Origin: Cristatella mucedo
Lineage: Eukaryota > Bryozoa > Phylactolaemata > Cristatellidae
Length of the DNA stretch: 64,000 nt
Direction of reading: 5' to 3'
Assembly (NCBI GenBank): GCA_009760855.2
Contig: WPIO01000010.1
Location: 6,155,001 to 6,219,000 of the forward strand
A program made the position numbers and the translations under genes. Shown here one piece after another: positions 25,531 to 37,292 of this stretch. How positions within the stretch are numbered: position 1 is the stretch's first letter; each line of letters starts with the position of its first letter. The notes beneath the pieces are model-generated. The model was given only the letters and a program-made list of their open reading frames with translations. It was not told the origin of the DNA and ran no database searches.

Positions 25531-28500
25531 TAGGAATTGCCTTTCTATGTGCACATGCATGCTGCGATCGTGCATGTTCTTGTAAATAATTAATTAGTTT
25601 CTTTCCTTTCCAGCCTAATTAAAGTGCCTAATAAATTATTTGTTTCCTTCAGGGCACAATGGAAATTGTCACGGCTACCATCAGTATGACTTACTGGCCC
25701 ACGTAATCTGAGATATATTTCGTACCATAAATTCGTATCGAAAATCACAAAAATTAAATGTAAGAATTGTAGCTGCATTTGATTTCTGTATCCCTGCTAT
25801 CAACCTAAATAATTACGAATGTACACCCTACCCTGTAAATACAATTCGCTGAATTGATGCATATGTTGTACCATTTATACATTTATAGTACTGCTATGAT
25901 GGTATTGCTAACATGCGTGATGTCAAAATATCAGGGTAGATAACTTAACTAATTTGCATGTGTAGCTACAACATGCATTATCATTGTTAACGGTATGAGC
26001 ATTGAACTATGCACGGAATTATTAATACAAACGAGCCTGCTTTTGATCCGTGTTGTTTTATCACGTTTGTAAATGCTGTGGAACAATCTAATAGTCGGAT
26101 TTAAACATTTGTCACCGACTATTTCATGAAAAACTTCCCGAGAAATGTTATTCAAGAACTGCTAAATTTAAGCAATTTAGTTCAACCATGTTGAAATTCG
26201 AAGTACATCCTTTATTAACCTTTTCACTCGAAAATATTTCTCATTAGATTGTGCTGGATTTCTTAATTTCTAAATTAGTTATTCTCCGGCGATCTTTTGC
26301 GGGTACATTCTAGTCATTAAAATTACGGAGCACTTGTGATACCTGCCCTTGTTTCAGCATTTAATTAAATAAATATTGCAGTAGAAACATTATAGTATCA
26401 CCTTTTCGGACCCCATCGGAAACATTCTTTCCGAAACAACAAACTACACCTAAAATATATGGACATTGATCTTCCGATCATAAGAAGCAAAATATCGGTC
26501 CACTTAAGGATACTTACATTTCTGCCCTTCTAACGGATTCGATAACGGAAGCGAATGAGTTAAAAGACCAGGAGCTAAATTAGTGGAGCCGTTGGAAGGT
26601 TAGGGGAGCTAGATGAAGAGGATGACGCTGCGATATCTTGCTTTTGGCTAGGTCCTACAAGTGCGTCGATTGCTTAATTTATAACCGATAATGCAAAATT
26701 TTGCTTTAGAAGTGTACCATTGATCTGAAATTAGGAGCGCTAAAGCCTCAAGAGGAAATGGAAGAATAGCTTACTTTCAGTTTCTTGTTTTAATTTGTTT
26801 CCTCATGTTGGCTTCTTCTATTGTTTTGTATTGATAATATCGCCTTTGATTACCTATTCTTCTTTGCTCTAGCACTCTATGAAAAGAATCGTGGCCAGTT
26901 TGAAAATATCAGTCAAGAGCTGGATTACCAGTGGGCAGAGAACATGGCCTTGCCCTTGGTTTTAACTGGTTCTCTGCTGGGCGGTATTCGCTGTAGGGAA
27001 ATCTGTTTCGTGCAGCTGTAAATCAAGAAGCTTGTCGGCGGTGGCAGGGCCTGCTTTTACTTAGCGCTACCTTATATAGGCAGCTTGCTTAGTCGTTGTG
27101 GCTAGTCTTTCTCAGCTCTGATGTGACTGGCTAAACCTTAACTTGGCTGCTGCTCCGGCTTCCTAAAACTAGGCGAATAACATTGAAACATTCATTGCCG
27201 TGCCAATTGGTCAGGCAGCCGGTTATGCCATCAACTATGGTCAAGACCGTGCACAAAGCTATCCATAGTGATGCTTTGCGAGCTGTACGTTACGGCTCAT
27301 TCTATGCAGATGGAATATACCGGTGTACATTAGGTCATGGAATGATTGTTAAAGCATGGGCGTTCTTGATTGCTGTCGTGCTCGGCTACCTTCGGCATAC
27401 TTGGTAGTCCATTCGGGCGCTAGTAGCGTCGTATTTGTCGTGCATCTTCGGGGACTAGCATCTGTTAAATTCGCTCTCTCGGTGGCAACGAACTCTAGTT
27501 TAAAAGCCACTACAAACCGTTCGTTACACCATGAAGTAGTGCATTTGCTCATAAATCCCCCTAGCTGAGTCTTTGGTTAAAAGAAGGCCTCACCAGTCCC
27601 AGTCATTTCCAACTTCAACAGTTGGAAGGTCGAATAGATCACCTGGATCGACGCAGTCTGCCTGCCACTTGTAGGCACGTGCATTCGCAGTCCAACAAAC
27701 TTAATGACAATTATCAGCAAATCGTAAAGGGCCATCCTGTCTCTGGTAAGGTTCCGAAAGCCGTCATGAAGATCTTTTGGATACTGCCAGTCAAGCGATT
27801 TCTCATTCAACTTGCAAATTACGCTGACATGATTTGAGTGTTAAAGCTAGCCTTCTGAGTTAAAATTAACCCTGATGAGTCGGTGGGCAAGTGGTTAGGT
27901 CGTTTGAACGATAATCGACATATGCTAGGGTTTATTCCTTGTCTAACTCGTGATGTTTTATTACGATCTAATTCCTTTTAAATATTCTATTATCAGCACA
28001 GTCCCGACTCCTGTAAATTCACGAAATTCACGGACACTGTGTACAAGCAGTTCAGATAACGATATCATCTTCCGAAATAAATGTTGAACATCGAGTCGGT
28101 GACCGTTCCAGCTCAGCGAGCTCATTCAACTCAAGCCCGGCAGTCTTAATGTTAGACAGACCCAAAGGGGTATCCAGTATAGAGACAGCTTAAGAATAGC
28201 TGATCCAACAGCCTAATTTACATAGCTGCATGAGAGCCTGATGGTCCGTTGTTCACTTCGAGTGAACCATGAAGAATTGCCTGGAAAAACTCGGAACTAC
28301 GACTTTGTTCATGACGTGGAAGCAACTTACCAAAACTGGGTTACCCAGTGTGACTTAATTGTGGTGATACTCTAGCATACCAAGGCATTGTCGTGATTAG
28401 GAAGATCTACCAGCAGAGTACGATAGATGAATGGAATTTAGTAAACACGGATTAGTCAGTTAAGATATATATTCTACATATAGGCAGCCAAAAGCAGAAG

Positions 28501-29021
28501 AAATTCCCTATTTCTGCATACATATATATTCATGTCGGTGTAATATGTGCCTGCACAGGGAACTGCAGTAGGCTGAAACAGCGCACGGTCCATGCAGAGA
28601 GTAAAGACATGCCCATCGGTCAAAAATAAATTGTAAATTGTAATTTAAAAACTCAACTGCACTGCATAAATAACACGCTTTTCGTACGAGAGATGATGCC
28701 TTCGCACAGCAAAGGAAACATCAGCCTCTCGATCTACGCATGAGTCTTTTGGCTAGCACAATAAAGTGTCAAGCATATATTGCCACTGAGAAGCCGCTGC
28801 AGTGCCAAGACGAGCTGCAGCCAAATTGCAGACCCAGTCAGCCAGAACTGCACTTGTAAGGCTCCAGCGAAGAGACAGAAAACGCTACAATCACTAGTGG
28901 ATGCGGGTGCAGGGCTGAAATTGCAGTTGCACTACTTGCACCATTCTAACACACCGGGGCAGCAAGGCTGCAAGAGGCTGTGCAAAGCCCTCCAGCAATC
29001 GCAGAGAGCTTCCGAGCACGG

Positions 29022-29220
29022 CTACGTGGGCAGACTGAGATGGCCGATGGATGCAGCGGCAAGCATGTGATTCCTGTACTGAAGGCTCAGACCGTTCATC
29101 CAATACTTGAGTGCCTGCTGATCTTCTTCGCCAGCTCCACAGGTGAGCAGCAGCTTGCGGGTCTCCACTTCCGACCGATTGCCGCCGGCCTTGGTAAAAG
29201 TGAAGAGCACTTTCACTTTG
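29022..29220 (-). CDS. FLCN: FLCN coding exon 8 (terminal, with stop)
   Basis: The exon follows acceptor TATTGTAG|C and completes an Asn codon to give the conserved [11 protein letters not shown]. It continues with [17 protein letters not shown] and [18 protein letters not shown] and stops at TAG (29022-29024). This is the folliculin C-terminus, the region lost in many human disease truncations. A possible AATAAA poly(A) signal on this strand lies near 27956-27961, about 1 kb beyond the stop. It is isolated and unproven. Confidence 0.93.
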
Positions 29221-32200
29221 CTACAATAGAGAAGCGCAAATCACTGGCCGTGGATACACGCCAGACACGCGAAGTCACGTGCGAGCGAGATCAAAGCATG
29301 GCAGAGGCGGCAGCAACTGCGCAGCCTTACTTGATCCATTCCTCCTTGATGCAGACCAGAAACTGCTCGACGACATTCCACGTCAGGTTTTGGTTGGTGA
29401 TCGCTCGCTCCATCTTGGCAAGAACGGAGGGACCTGCAATGACGCCGAACAACGTCAGCGGCAAATGGAATGTAATGTGATGTATCTCCGTCTGGAACTC
29501 CACAAAGCCACAATGACTATGTGGGTGCTACGAAGGAGAGTTTTGTAAAGTGCACTCATAGCCTAAGCAGCTTTCGGTAGCACACCGACTTCATCTCACG
29601 CAGCAAAGAGAAAGTGGGAAGCATAGCAGACTCAGGAGAGCAGTTGAGGTAGTGATTAGCATGGAAGTAGCAGCTCAGGATCGCTGAAAAGGATGAGCCA
29701 TAGTCGGCAGCAGGAGAGTAGTTGTGGTTTACGTAAGAATGCAAGGAAGCAAGTTCCACAGTCTAAGAACTGCAGAGCTAAAGCTTCTGTCGCCGAATGT
29801 TCTTAAGTGGAGGAATGGCGCAGCTAATTTATTGTCCATATAGGATCTGAGGGCTAGAGAAGACTGAAACTGCTGCACCAGTTCAGCTAGTATGGAGGAG
29901 CCAAGCCATGGCGCGCCTTGTGGATCAACGTAAGAACTTTGCTCTGTATCAGTTGATCCACCTGTAGCCATCCTAGCTCTTTTAGCAAAGGAGACACATG
30001 GTCAAACCTATGGGACTTGAAAACCACCCTTGCAGCCATAGCCATTGCAGTGGCCTAGTTGCTTTTTCTTTTGGTAGCCCAGCCAAAAGGGAATTACAAT
30101 AATCAAGCCGAGACAGAACTAAGGAGCTGGTTAATCTTTCGCAAGCCACCGTGGAAGACAGGTCCTTATCTTAGATAGAGATCGGTTGTGATGACTAGCT
30201 GTAGAAGCAATTTTCTGAATGCTTTTAAAATTTAGGCAGTTGTCGAAAACGACACCTAAATTTCGAGCATGTGGTGATGGTCGCACAGCAGCATCACCTA
30301 TTAGAAGAGCAAAGCCTTCTAATCTAGCCACACGCTTAGGGTGTCCTATGAGCAGCAGTTCAGTTTTATCGTCATTTAGTTTCAAGAAATTTTCCGACAT
30401 CCAGGATCGAATGTCGGCAAGGCAAGCATTCAGTTTATCAGTTGCTGCAGCAGATTCCGACGGTTTGAATGACAAATACAGCTGAGCATCGTCAGCATAA
30501 AAGTGATATCCTATTCCATGGGCCTCAATCACTTTTCCCAAAGGTTGAGTATAAATGGAGAACAGCGAGTGACCGAGGACAGACCCTTGAGGGACTTCAC
30601 AGGTGACCGGTCTCGTGGGTGAGACCTGACCCCCATACGACACACATTGAACACGATCAGACAAATACGATCTAAACCATGCCAGTGCCTCGCCTGCCAA
30701 ACCGATCGTTGTTCTCAATCGTTCAAGTAGGACATAGTGATCAATGGTATCGAAGGCAGCCGATAGATCTAGCAGAGCTAGGGCAGTGACTTTCCCGTCA
30801 TCGTTGCTGAATAGAATGTCATTGTTAACACGGAGGTGAGCAGCTTCAGTGGAGTACTGCCTCTTGAACCCCAATTACAATGTTTCCGACATTTAATTCT
30901 TTTCAATATGTGCTACCAGCTGCATATAGACAATTTTTCAACAATCTTTGACAAAAAAGGAAAAAGGAGAAACTGGGTGATAGTTTGCAAGGACCTCTGT
31001 ATCTAATCCAGGCTTTTTAAGTATCGGTCTAACGATTACCGATTTGAAGGACTTGGGTACGACCCCTTTTTCCGGAGAAGCATTAAAAAACTCGGTTATG
31101 GCAGGGCTAAGTTGGTCTGCCAGTGAAGGCCACAGAGATGATAGTATAGGGTCTTCAGGAGCCGACTCTTTTTGCTAGACCTTATTAAGATAGCCAAATC
31201 GCACGCAGAAACCTTGGAAAATCTTTTAAGGTAGGTCACAGGTTGCGATTCCGAAATTGCTTTACTCGGAGGGGGCTTTATGGAGGCAGAAATTTGCACA
31301 ATTTTTTCAGTAAAGGCTGAAAACGTTTCGGCTGAGCCGTTAATATCTGGGTAGTCAGACCTCGCAGATTGGCCAGTAAATTGTTTACCGTCTTATAAAC
31401 CTGTTCTGGGTCTGACTCGCAAGACTTCAATTTTCGAGTGAAAAAAGAAGTCTTGGCCTTTTTAAGCTTCAGGGTGAAAACTCGAAGAAAGTCTTTGAAA
31501 TTGACTAGATCTGCACCAGACCCCGATTTCTTAAAACGACGGTCGAGCCTGCACTTCATATGGCACATCTTTTGAAGTTTTTTGTAAATTGAAAGGAATC
31601 TCCACGGATGTGTAAACAGATAGAATGAGCGGGAGCATGCTTGTCAAGAGCACAGTTAAGTGTCATGTTCACTGCATCAGTGATTGTATCGAAGCAGCCG
31701 GTCAAGTCTGGGTGCAAATCAAGAAGACCTGCATCACCAACAGATTTCAAAAATTTGTCAATGTCAATGCTTTTTAAGTTACGTAGCTGGACAAGTTCGA
31801 CATTACCATGAAAGCCTAGAAAAGCATTATGAGGCCGTACATGGCATCACGCCCAGTCGACACGTGCCGGCTTGTGACTCCAGCCCGTGCGGCCTGCCCC
31901 CCCCCCTGGTTTCCGGGTTGCACAGTGGGCGGCTTCGCGAGGCGGCGGCGCATACCTTTGGTGGGCAGCCGAGCTGCACTCGCGAGGCTGACCCTGTAGC
32001 CGGCCAGCTTCTCGGCTGCACTGCACTTGGCGCTGGCAGCCGAGCTCTGCCTCGGCACAGGCGCTGCCGGCGGAGCGTCGGGCAGCGTGACGGCGAGCAG
32101 TGCAAAGTGGCCGTCCTCGTCGGCCAGCAGCTGGTGTGGAAGCTGCGTCGACTGCGGCACGGCGAGCAGGTTGCACCTCCACGAGTCCTCGTACGTCGTG

Positions 32201-34581
32201 CTGTAGTAGATCGCGTTGGTGCAGCCTCGGGGCAAAAGGACCTGCCCCGGGAGAAAAAGGAAAAGCGAAAATGTGCTTCGAGCTCAGAGCTGCCGCACCG
32301 CGCTGTATCTGCTACGCTTCACGATTGCCGAGCTCTAAGCTACGGGCAAGAGTCACTTGAGATACTAGTTTACATGCCAACAGCCATCCAATGACCAGCA
32401 CCCCATCCCCTTCCAGGGAGAGTCTGAAGCCACTGGTGCCACGAGCAAACAATCATGCGTTTCAGGCGCTGCACTACTGGACCCCGTAGATCAATGAGCT
32501 CGTGTGTAAGTTGGCGCAGCCAGCACTCAGCGGCAAGCAGGGTGTGGCAGAGAGCCGGACCAAGCGGCCATATCTGTCTGAGTACTGTCGGGTGCTCTGT
32601 CGCTTAGCTGGCACTCGCTCTACGAATGCAGTTGAGAGTAATACCATCGTACCTTCAGGCTGTCGATGATGGAAGCGGCTACCATCCTGTCGTTGCACTG
32701 AACCACGATCTGGTCCCCGATAACGACATGATGAGCCAGCTGGTGGAAGCTGTCGTAGCCCATAATCTAAACAAGATGGAAAATTAGGAGCTGCTTCTCA
32801 AGCGTGCACCCTGCGTGCACACGGATGGCTGGCTGGTGCAGGCACACAGAGGAGTGAGTGTACTTTGAGTGCTGCCACCACCACAGCTGCCACAGGAGCT
32901 CGCCAGCAAGCACGATAAGGAAGGAGAGATGCAAAGAGTGGATGCACCATGGCTGCACGAGATCTTGCACCGTGCAAACCCAGGCGCCATGCAAAAGGGC
33001 CGCGTGCTAGTGAAAGCTGAGATCGCCTACCACGTAGAGCTCGCGAAGATTATCGAACACTGGCCACCGTGGACCACCGTCGCTTTCGCTGCACCCAACA
33101 GATGGCAGCTGTGAGGGCATACGGTCTGCTTTCTTGCTATGCACAACGACGAATCCTTCTTCAGTTTCTATGAAAGAAAAACGTCACTACTCATTAAATT
33201 TGGGTCCTAAAGGAATACGGTTAAACAAGTACCTGAGTAATAAGTTCTGAAAGAGATATTGCCTATGCAGTAATCACCAGAGCTATAAGCAGACAAGCAG
33301 ACCATCGAACGGAGAACACTCTTTACATGCACGCATATACACACACACACACACACACGCACACACACTACCATGCATGCACAAAGAGCAGACTCTCTTC
33401 GTTATCGGCCATGGCACGAAAAAATAATCAAGGCTTCGCCAACTTCTGCAAAATAATAAAAAACTAAAATAAACACCCGCACTGACCACCAACATCAGGA
33501 AGGTCATCAGCCGCACCTTGGTAATGGCACGAACCTTCATAAAAAATCCCATAATATTATTTCAAGTATTACAGATAAACTAGTGCTTTCTATTAACAAC
33601 GAGACAAAAATCCATAAGTAGCATACTGCAAATAAGAGACAAAAGCAATGGGAGAGATGCATGCGCATGTTTTCAGTAACCCTATTATGCATGTTAGTAC
33701 CGTGCATGTTACCACTAACATTAGGTCATGCTTATTTTACAACACTGTAAAGTGCCTAGAAAGAGATCTAAGTCTCTGAGGATGCTATACAAATTAACAA
33801 TAATTGATAATTACCCACACTAAGTTCACGGATTCTGCGTGGCCACCCCACCCAATAGGACTTCCAGAGCAGGAAATCTTGAGCTACCTCCGAAAAGCCA
33901 ATTGTTGAATCAATCCTCCTTTAATTTCCAAACAAGGTTTGATCCAAGCTCTTCTCCCGAGATTGCTTTGTGGTATGCCAAGCCCGAGTCACATTTGATG
34001 GATGAATCGCTCGGATCCCCCAAAGTATTTAGCCGAGTGCAGTGACACTCATAAATATGCGGTTTGGTCCAGCGGTTAAGGTGCTCACCCCTACCAAGGT
34101 CTGGCTGAGGTCGTGGGCTCGAGCCCCGAGGCACATGTGAAGCGCCTGAATAGAGATTAAGTTCTATTGTGGCGCTATACAAATGAATTATATATATATA
34201 TATATATATATATTATAACTATATGCACCGAACGACATCAGCTAGCTGCCATTCCTTTGAATCCATGCATGACCACCTCAGGATGAAGCCGAGCCTAGGA
34301 GGTGGACCAAAAAGCCCCACGTAACCAGTGGAAGGCTATTCGTCATACAGACATAACAACACGAGTAGACGGTAGAAACACAGTGACTCTTCACTGTCTA
34401 TTAAGCCTGTGACCTTCTGGGCTCGTCAGATTGACTGTTTGGTCACTGAGAGTATGTCTTCATTGTCTGGTGGAGACTGGTTTATAAAGTTTGACGTCTG
34501 ATTCATTTCTTAACTTCTAGACCCTGCACTAGTTACGTAGCACGAGCCCTCTCCCCTTGAAAACACAAACACAAACACAAA

Positions 34582-34635
<54 letters not shown>

Positions 34636-37257
34636 CACACTCACATACTGACTAGAATGATGCCAACTACTAGCCTACTCTCCAAAGCCCAAAAGGTCTA
34701 GCGAGTCAACACACTGATGTATCTCCATTTGTAACTCCACAAAACCATATTTACTAAGTGGGTGTTACATGGGAGAGTTTTCTATAGTTTTTATATATAT
34801 TCAAAGCATAGGCGGCTTTTGGTGCACATACGGTAGCCAAGAGACTTCATCTCATGCAAAAAAAGAGAAAAGGCAGAAGCATAGGGGAGTCAAGAGGGCA
34901 ATCGAAGAAGTGAGTAACGTGAAAGTAGTAGCTCAGGATGGCTGCAGAGAATGTGCTACAGTCGGCAGAAGGAGAGTAGCTGTTGCATAGGAATTGTGGC
35001 TGTGAGTTCCACAGTCTAGTAACTGAAGAGCCAAAGGGTAACAACAACTTTTAAACCCTGGGGGGGCAATAACTTTTAAAAGCTGACAACATTCAGCCTA
35101 GTCTAACGTAACAAACCGTCCAGGCATCGTGCTAATCACCTAACCAATATTTAACAGAGCCTACCTAAGTGGTAACCGATAACTTTATACACCATAACTT
35201 GCTGCAGCCTAAAGCACACTGGGACTACCGTGTAGGCTGCCGAAACAGAGCGACAGATATGATTTAGACGGATTAGCAGGATGATCGGCAATAGTGTGTA
35301 TTTTAGCAGTAACTCGTCGGTTACCGATGTGCCAACAGGTTAGCGACTGGGCAGCATGCTACCAACTCATCCTGGCCTCATCTTTCTCTAAGGATGCCTG
35401 CAGGCTCTGACAATGCATTACAAATTCCAGCTATTCGGTCACCTTTTATGATTCTGCAGTTTACTATTGCTGCCGTCTTTGCAGTCCTCGGAGCTGCTAA
35501 GAGTTATGACAAAATCGCCTACTCAGGGCTGGTTTTGGAAAGGGCAGCTGAGCTCGATGTTCGGATCTTCTGTCGGCTACAGATAGCTAAAACAACAGCA
35601 AGCAAATCAAAAGCACAAACATGCTTCACTACATTCTTGGTCCAATTATGCCCACACACCAAGAATGCAACACAGCCCAGCCTTGCACTATGGCCGAAGC
35701 TGCAGTGGCAACTAATCCACTCGGGCAACATGAGAATTTTCGACGACGCCAGGCATACTTAAGCTGCCCACAGCATGCATAAAAATATGTGTCGACAGCC
35801 CATAAAAAATAAATATGATATTGGTTGGTATGTATGCATTTAGCATGATGTTAGCCCAGACCGATTATTTACGACCTCTTTTATCTGCTCAGGCACAGAA
35901 GCCACAAGCCTCTGCATGGTCTCCTCTGCTGTAGCATTCCACAGAGCCTGAATGTGACTGAAAAGTTCGGCTTTCAAAGTAGGCCGAACATATCTCCTCA
36001 GCCGCCTGTCGATGTCGTTCCATAAGTGTGTTTTGGGAGGAGGGTTCAGATCTGGCCATTGGCTGCACCACTTCATCACCACCGTACCCGATTCATCAAA
36101 AAAAGTGCTACATTTACCTGGAAGTAAGCTTAGGATAGTTATCTTGTGGCCAAATATATTGTTCCCAAAGCAGAAAGTTTGCCATGTTCTATCCAACCTC
36201 CCCGACCACCTGAAAGTGCACCTGTTGGTCCATAAGACCTTTGTAAAAAGTAAAGGTCAAGGCTAATTCAAAAGCCCCATTTATATAGCAGCAGAAGGGC
36301 CTTAATACATAATAATAATATAACTCATTTGTATAGCGACCTAAGAGAAATTAGTATCATCCGCTAATGCCTGCAGTAAACAACTATGCTGCAGGACTGG
36401 AGGCTACGACCCGGGTCGAGAAGTGCAAGTGATGCAGGGCTCAAACTGTGAGGTACGTTGAGCGTTCGCCAGGCGGGCTTAACTGGGCGACTGGCTTCGG
36501 GTGTGGCCGATAAGCATTGCGATCGTGTGGGGGATCGAACGTCATCTAACATAGGCACAGCCAGCATGCTGACCCTGTGCATGTCACCCCTAATCATGTT
36601 ATTCTTGTTGTTTATCAAGCATGATACCACCGCCCCCTTGATCGTGTTTCCTTTGCAGTAAATGTAAAGCGCCTAGAAAGAGAACGAGGTCTCTGAGGGT
36701 GCTTTATCAAGTGTATTATTATTATTATTATTAAATCAAAATACCCAGCAAACAATGAAAGGCTATCCGAGATGTACAAACTCGGGAGCCTTTGCCATTC
36801 CAGCTAGGCTGCCTTTCTATTTTTTCTCTGTTGCGTCACATTTCAAGCACCACAGTGCACACGGGTTTCTTCAGAATGCACAGGCACGCCCAAATTCCGA
36901 ATCTATTTGCCATGACGACAAAACTTTCTGCTGCTGTGGTCACAACCACCACACAGCCGCCAGATGGAAATTGCCCACATAGACTGCAAACGTGTCAACA
37001 ACTGTTGATACTCAAATGGCAGAACACAAGACAAGAAAGAGGCAAAACAGAACAAAGGACGTGTTCCAGGACTATTTCCAAGAGCTCAAGCCACAGGAGT
37101 GACGTCCATCCGGACTCAAGGGCATTTCGTCGGGAAGCTCTAGTGCAATCGCACACGGGACACAAGACCGACAGCGACACCGGCAGCCGCACGGCTCGCA
37201 TACCCCAGCGATCGAGCAAGCGCACAAGCAAGCAGCTACCTGGACGACGACGACGGG

Positions 37258-37292
<35 letters not shown>

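Larger units (their letters stand above)
23082..29021. other. AT-rich intergenic sequence downstream of FLCN
   Basis: Two tandem SINEs and one LINE remnant are listed separately. The 24.8-28.8 kb part is distinctly more AT-rich. A tRNA-like SINE head scrap (GAGTCGGTGGGCAAGTGGTT) lies at about 27876. No coding segment was recognised. Confidence 0.5.

Noticed and set aside
31684..32394. 236-codon plus frame overlapping FLCN exon 6
   Set aside because: Antisense shadow of the GC-rich FLCN exon and of the LINE end. The minus frame carries the homology.
35394..35762. 122-codon plus frame at 35.4 kb as a gene
   Set aside because: No family motif, no splice support. It lies in an FLCN intron beside transposon fragments.
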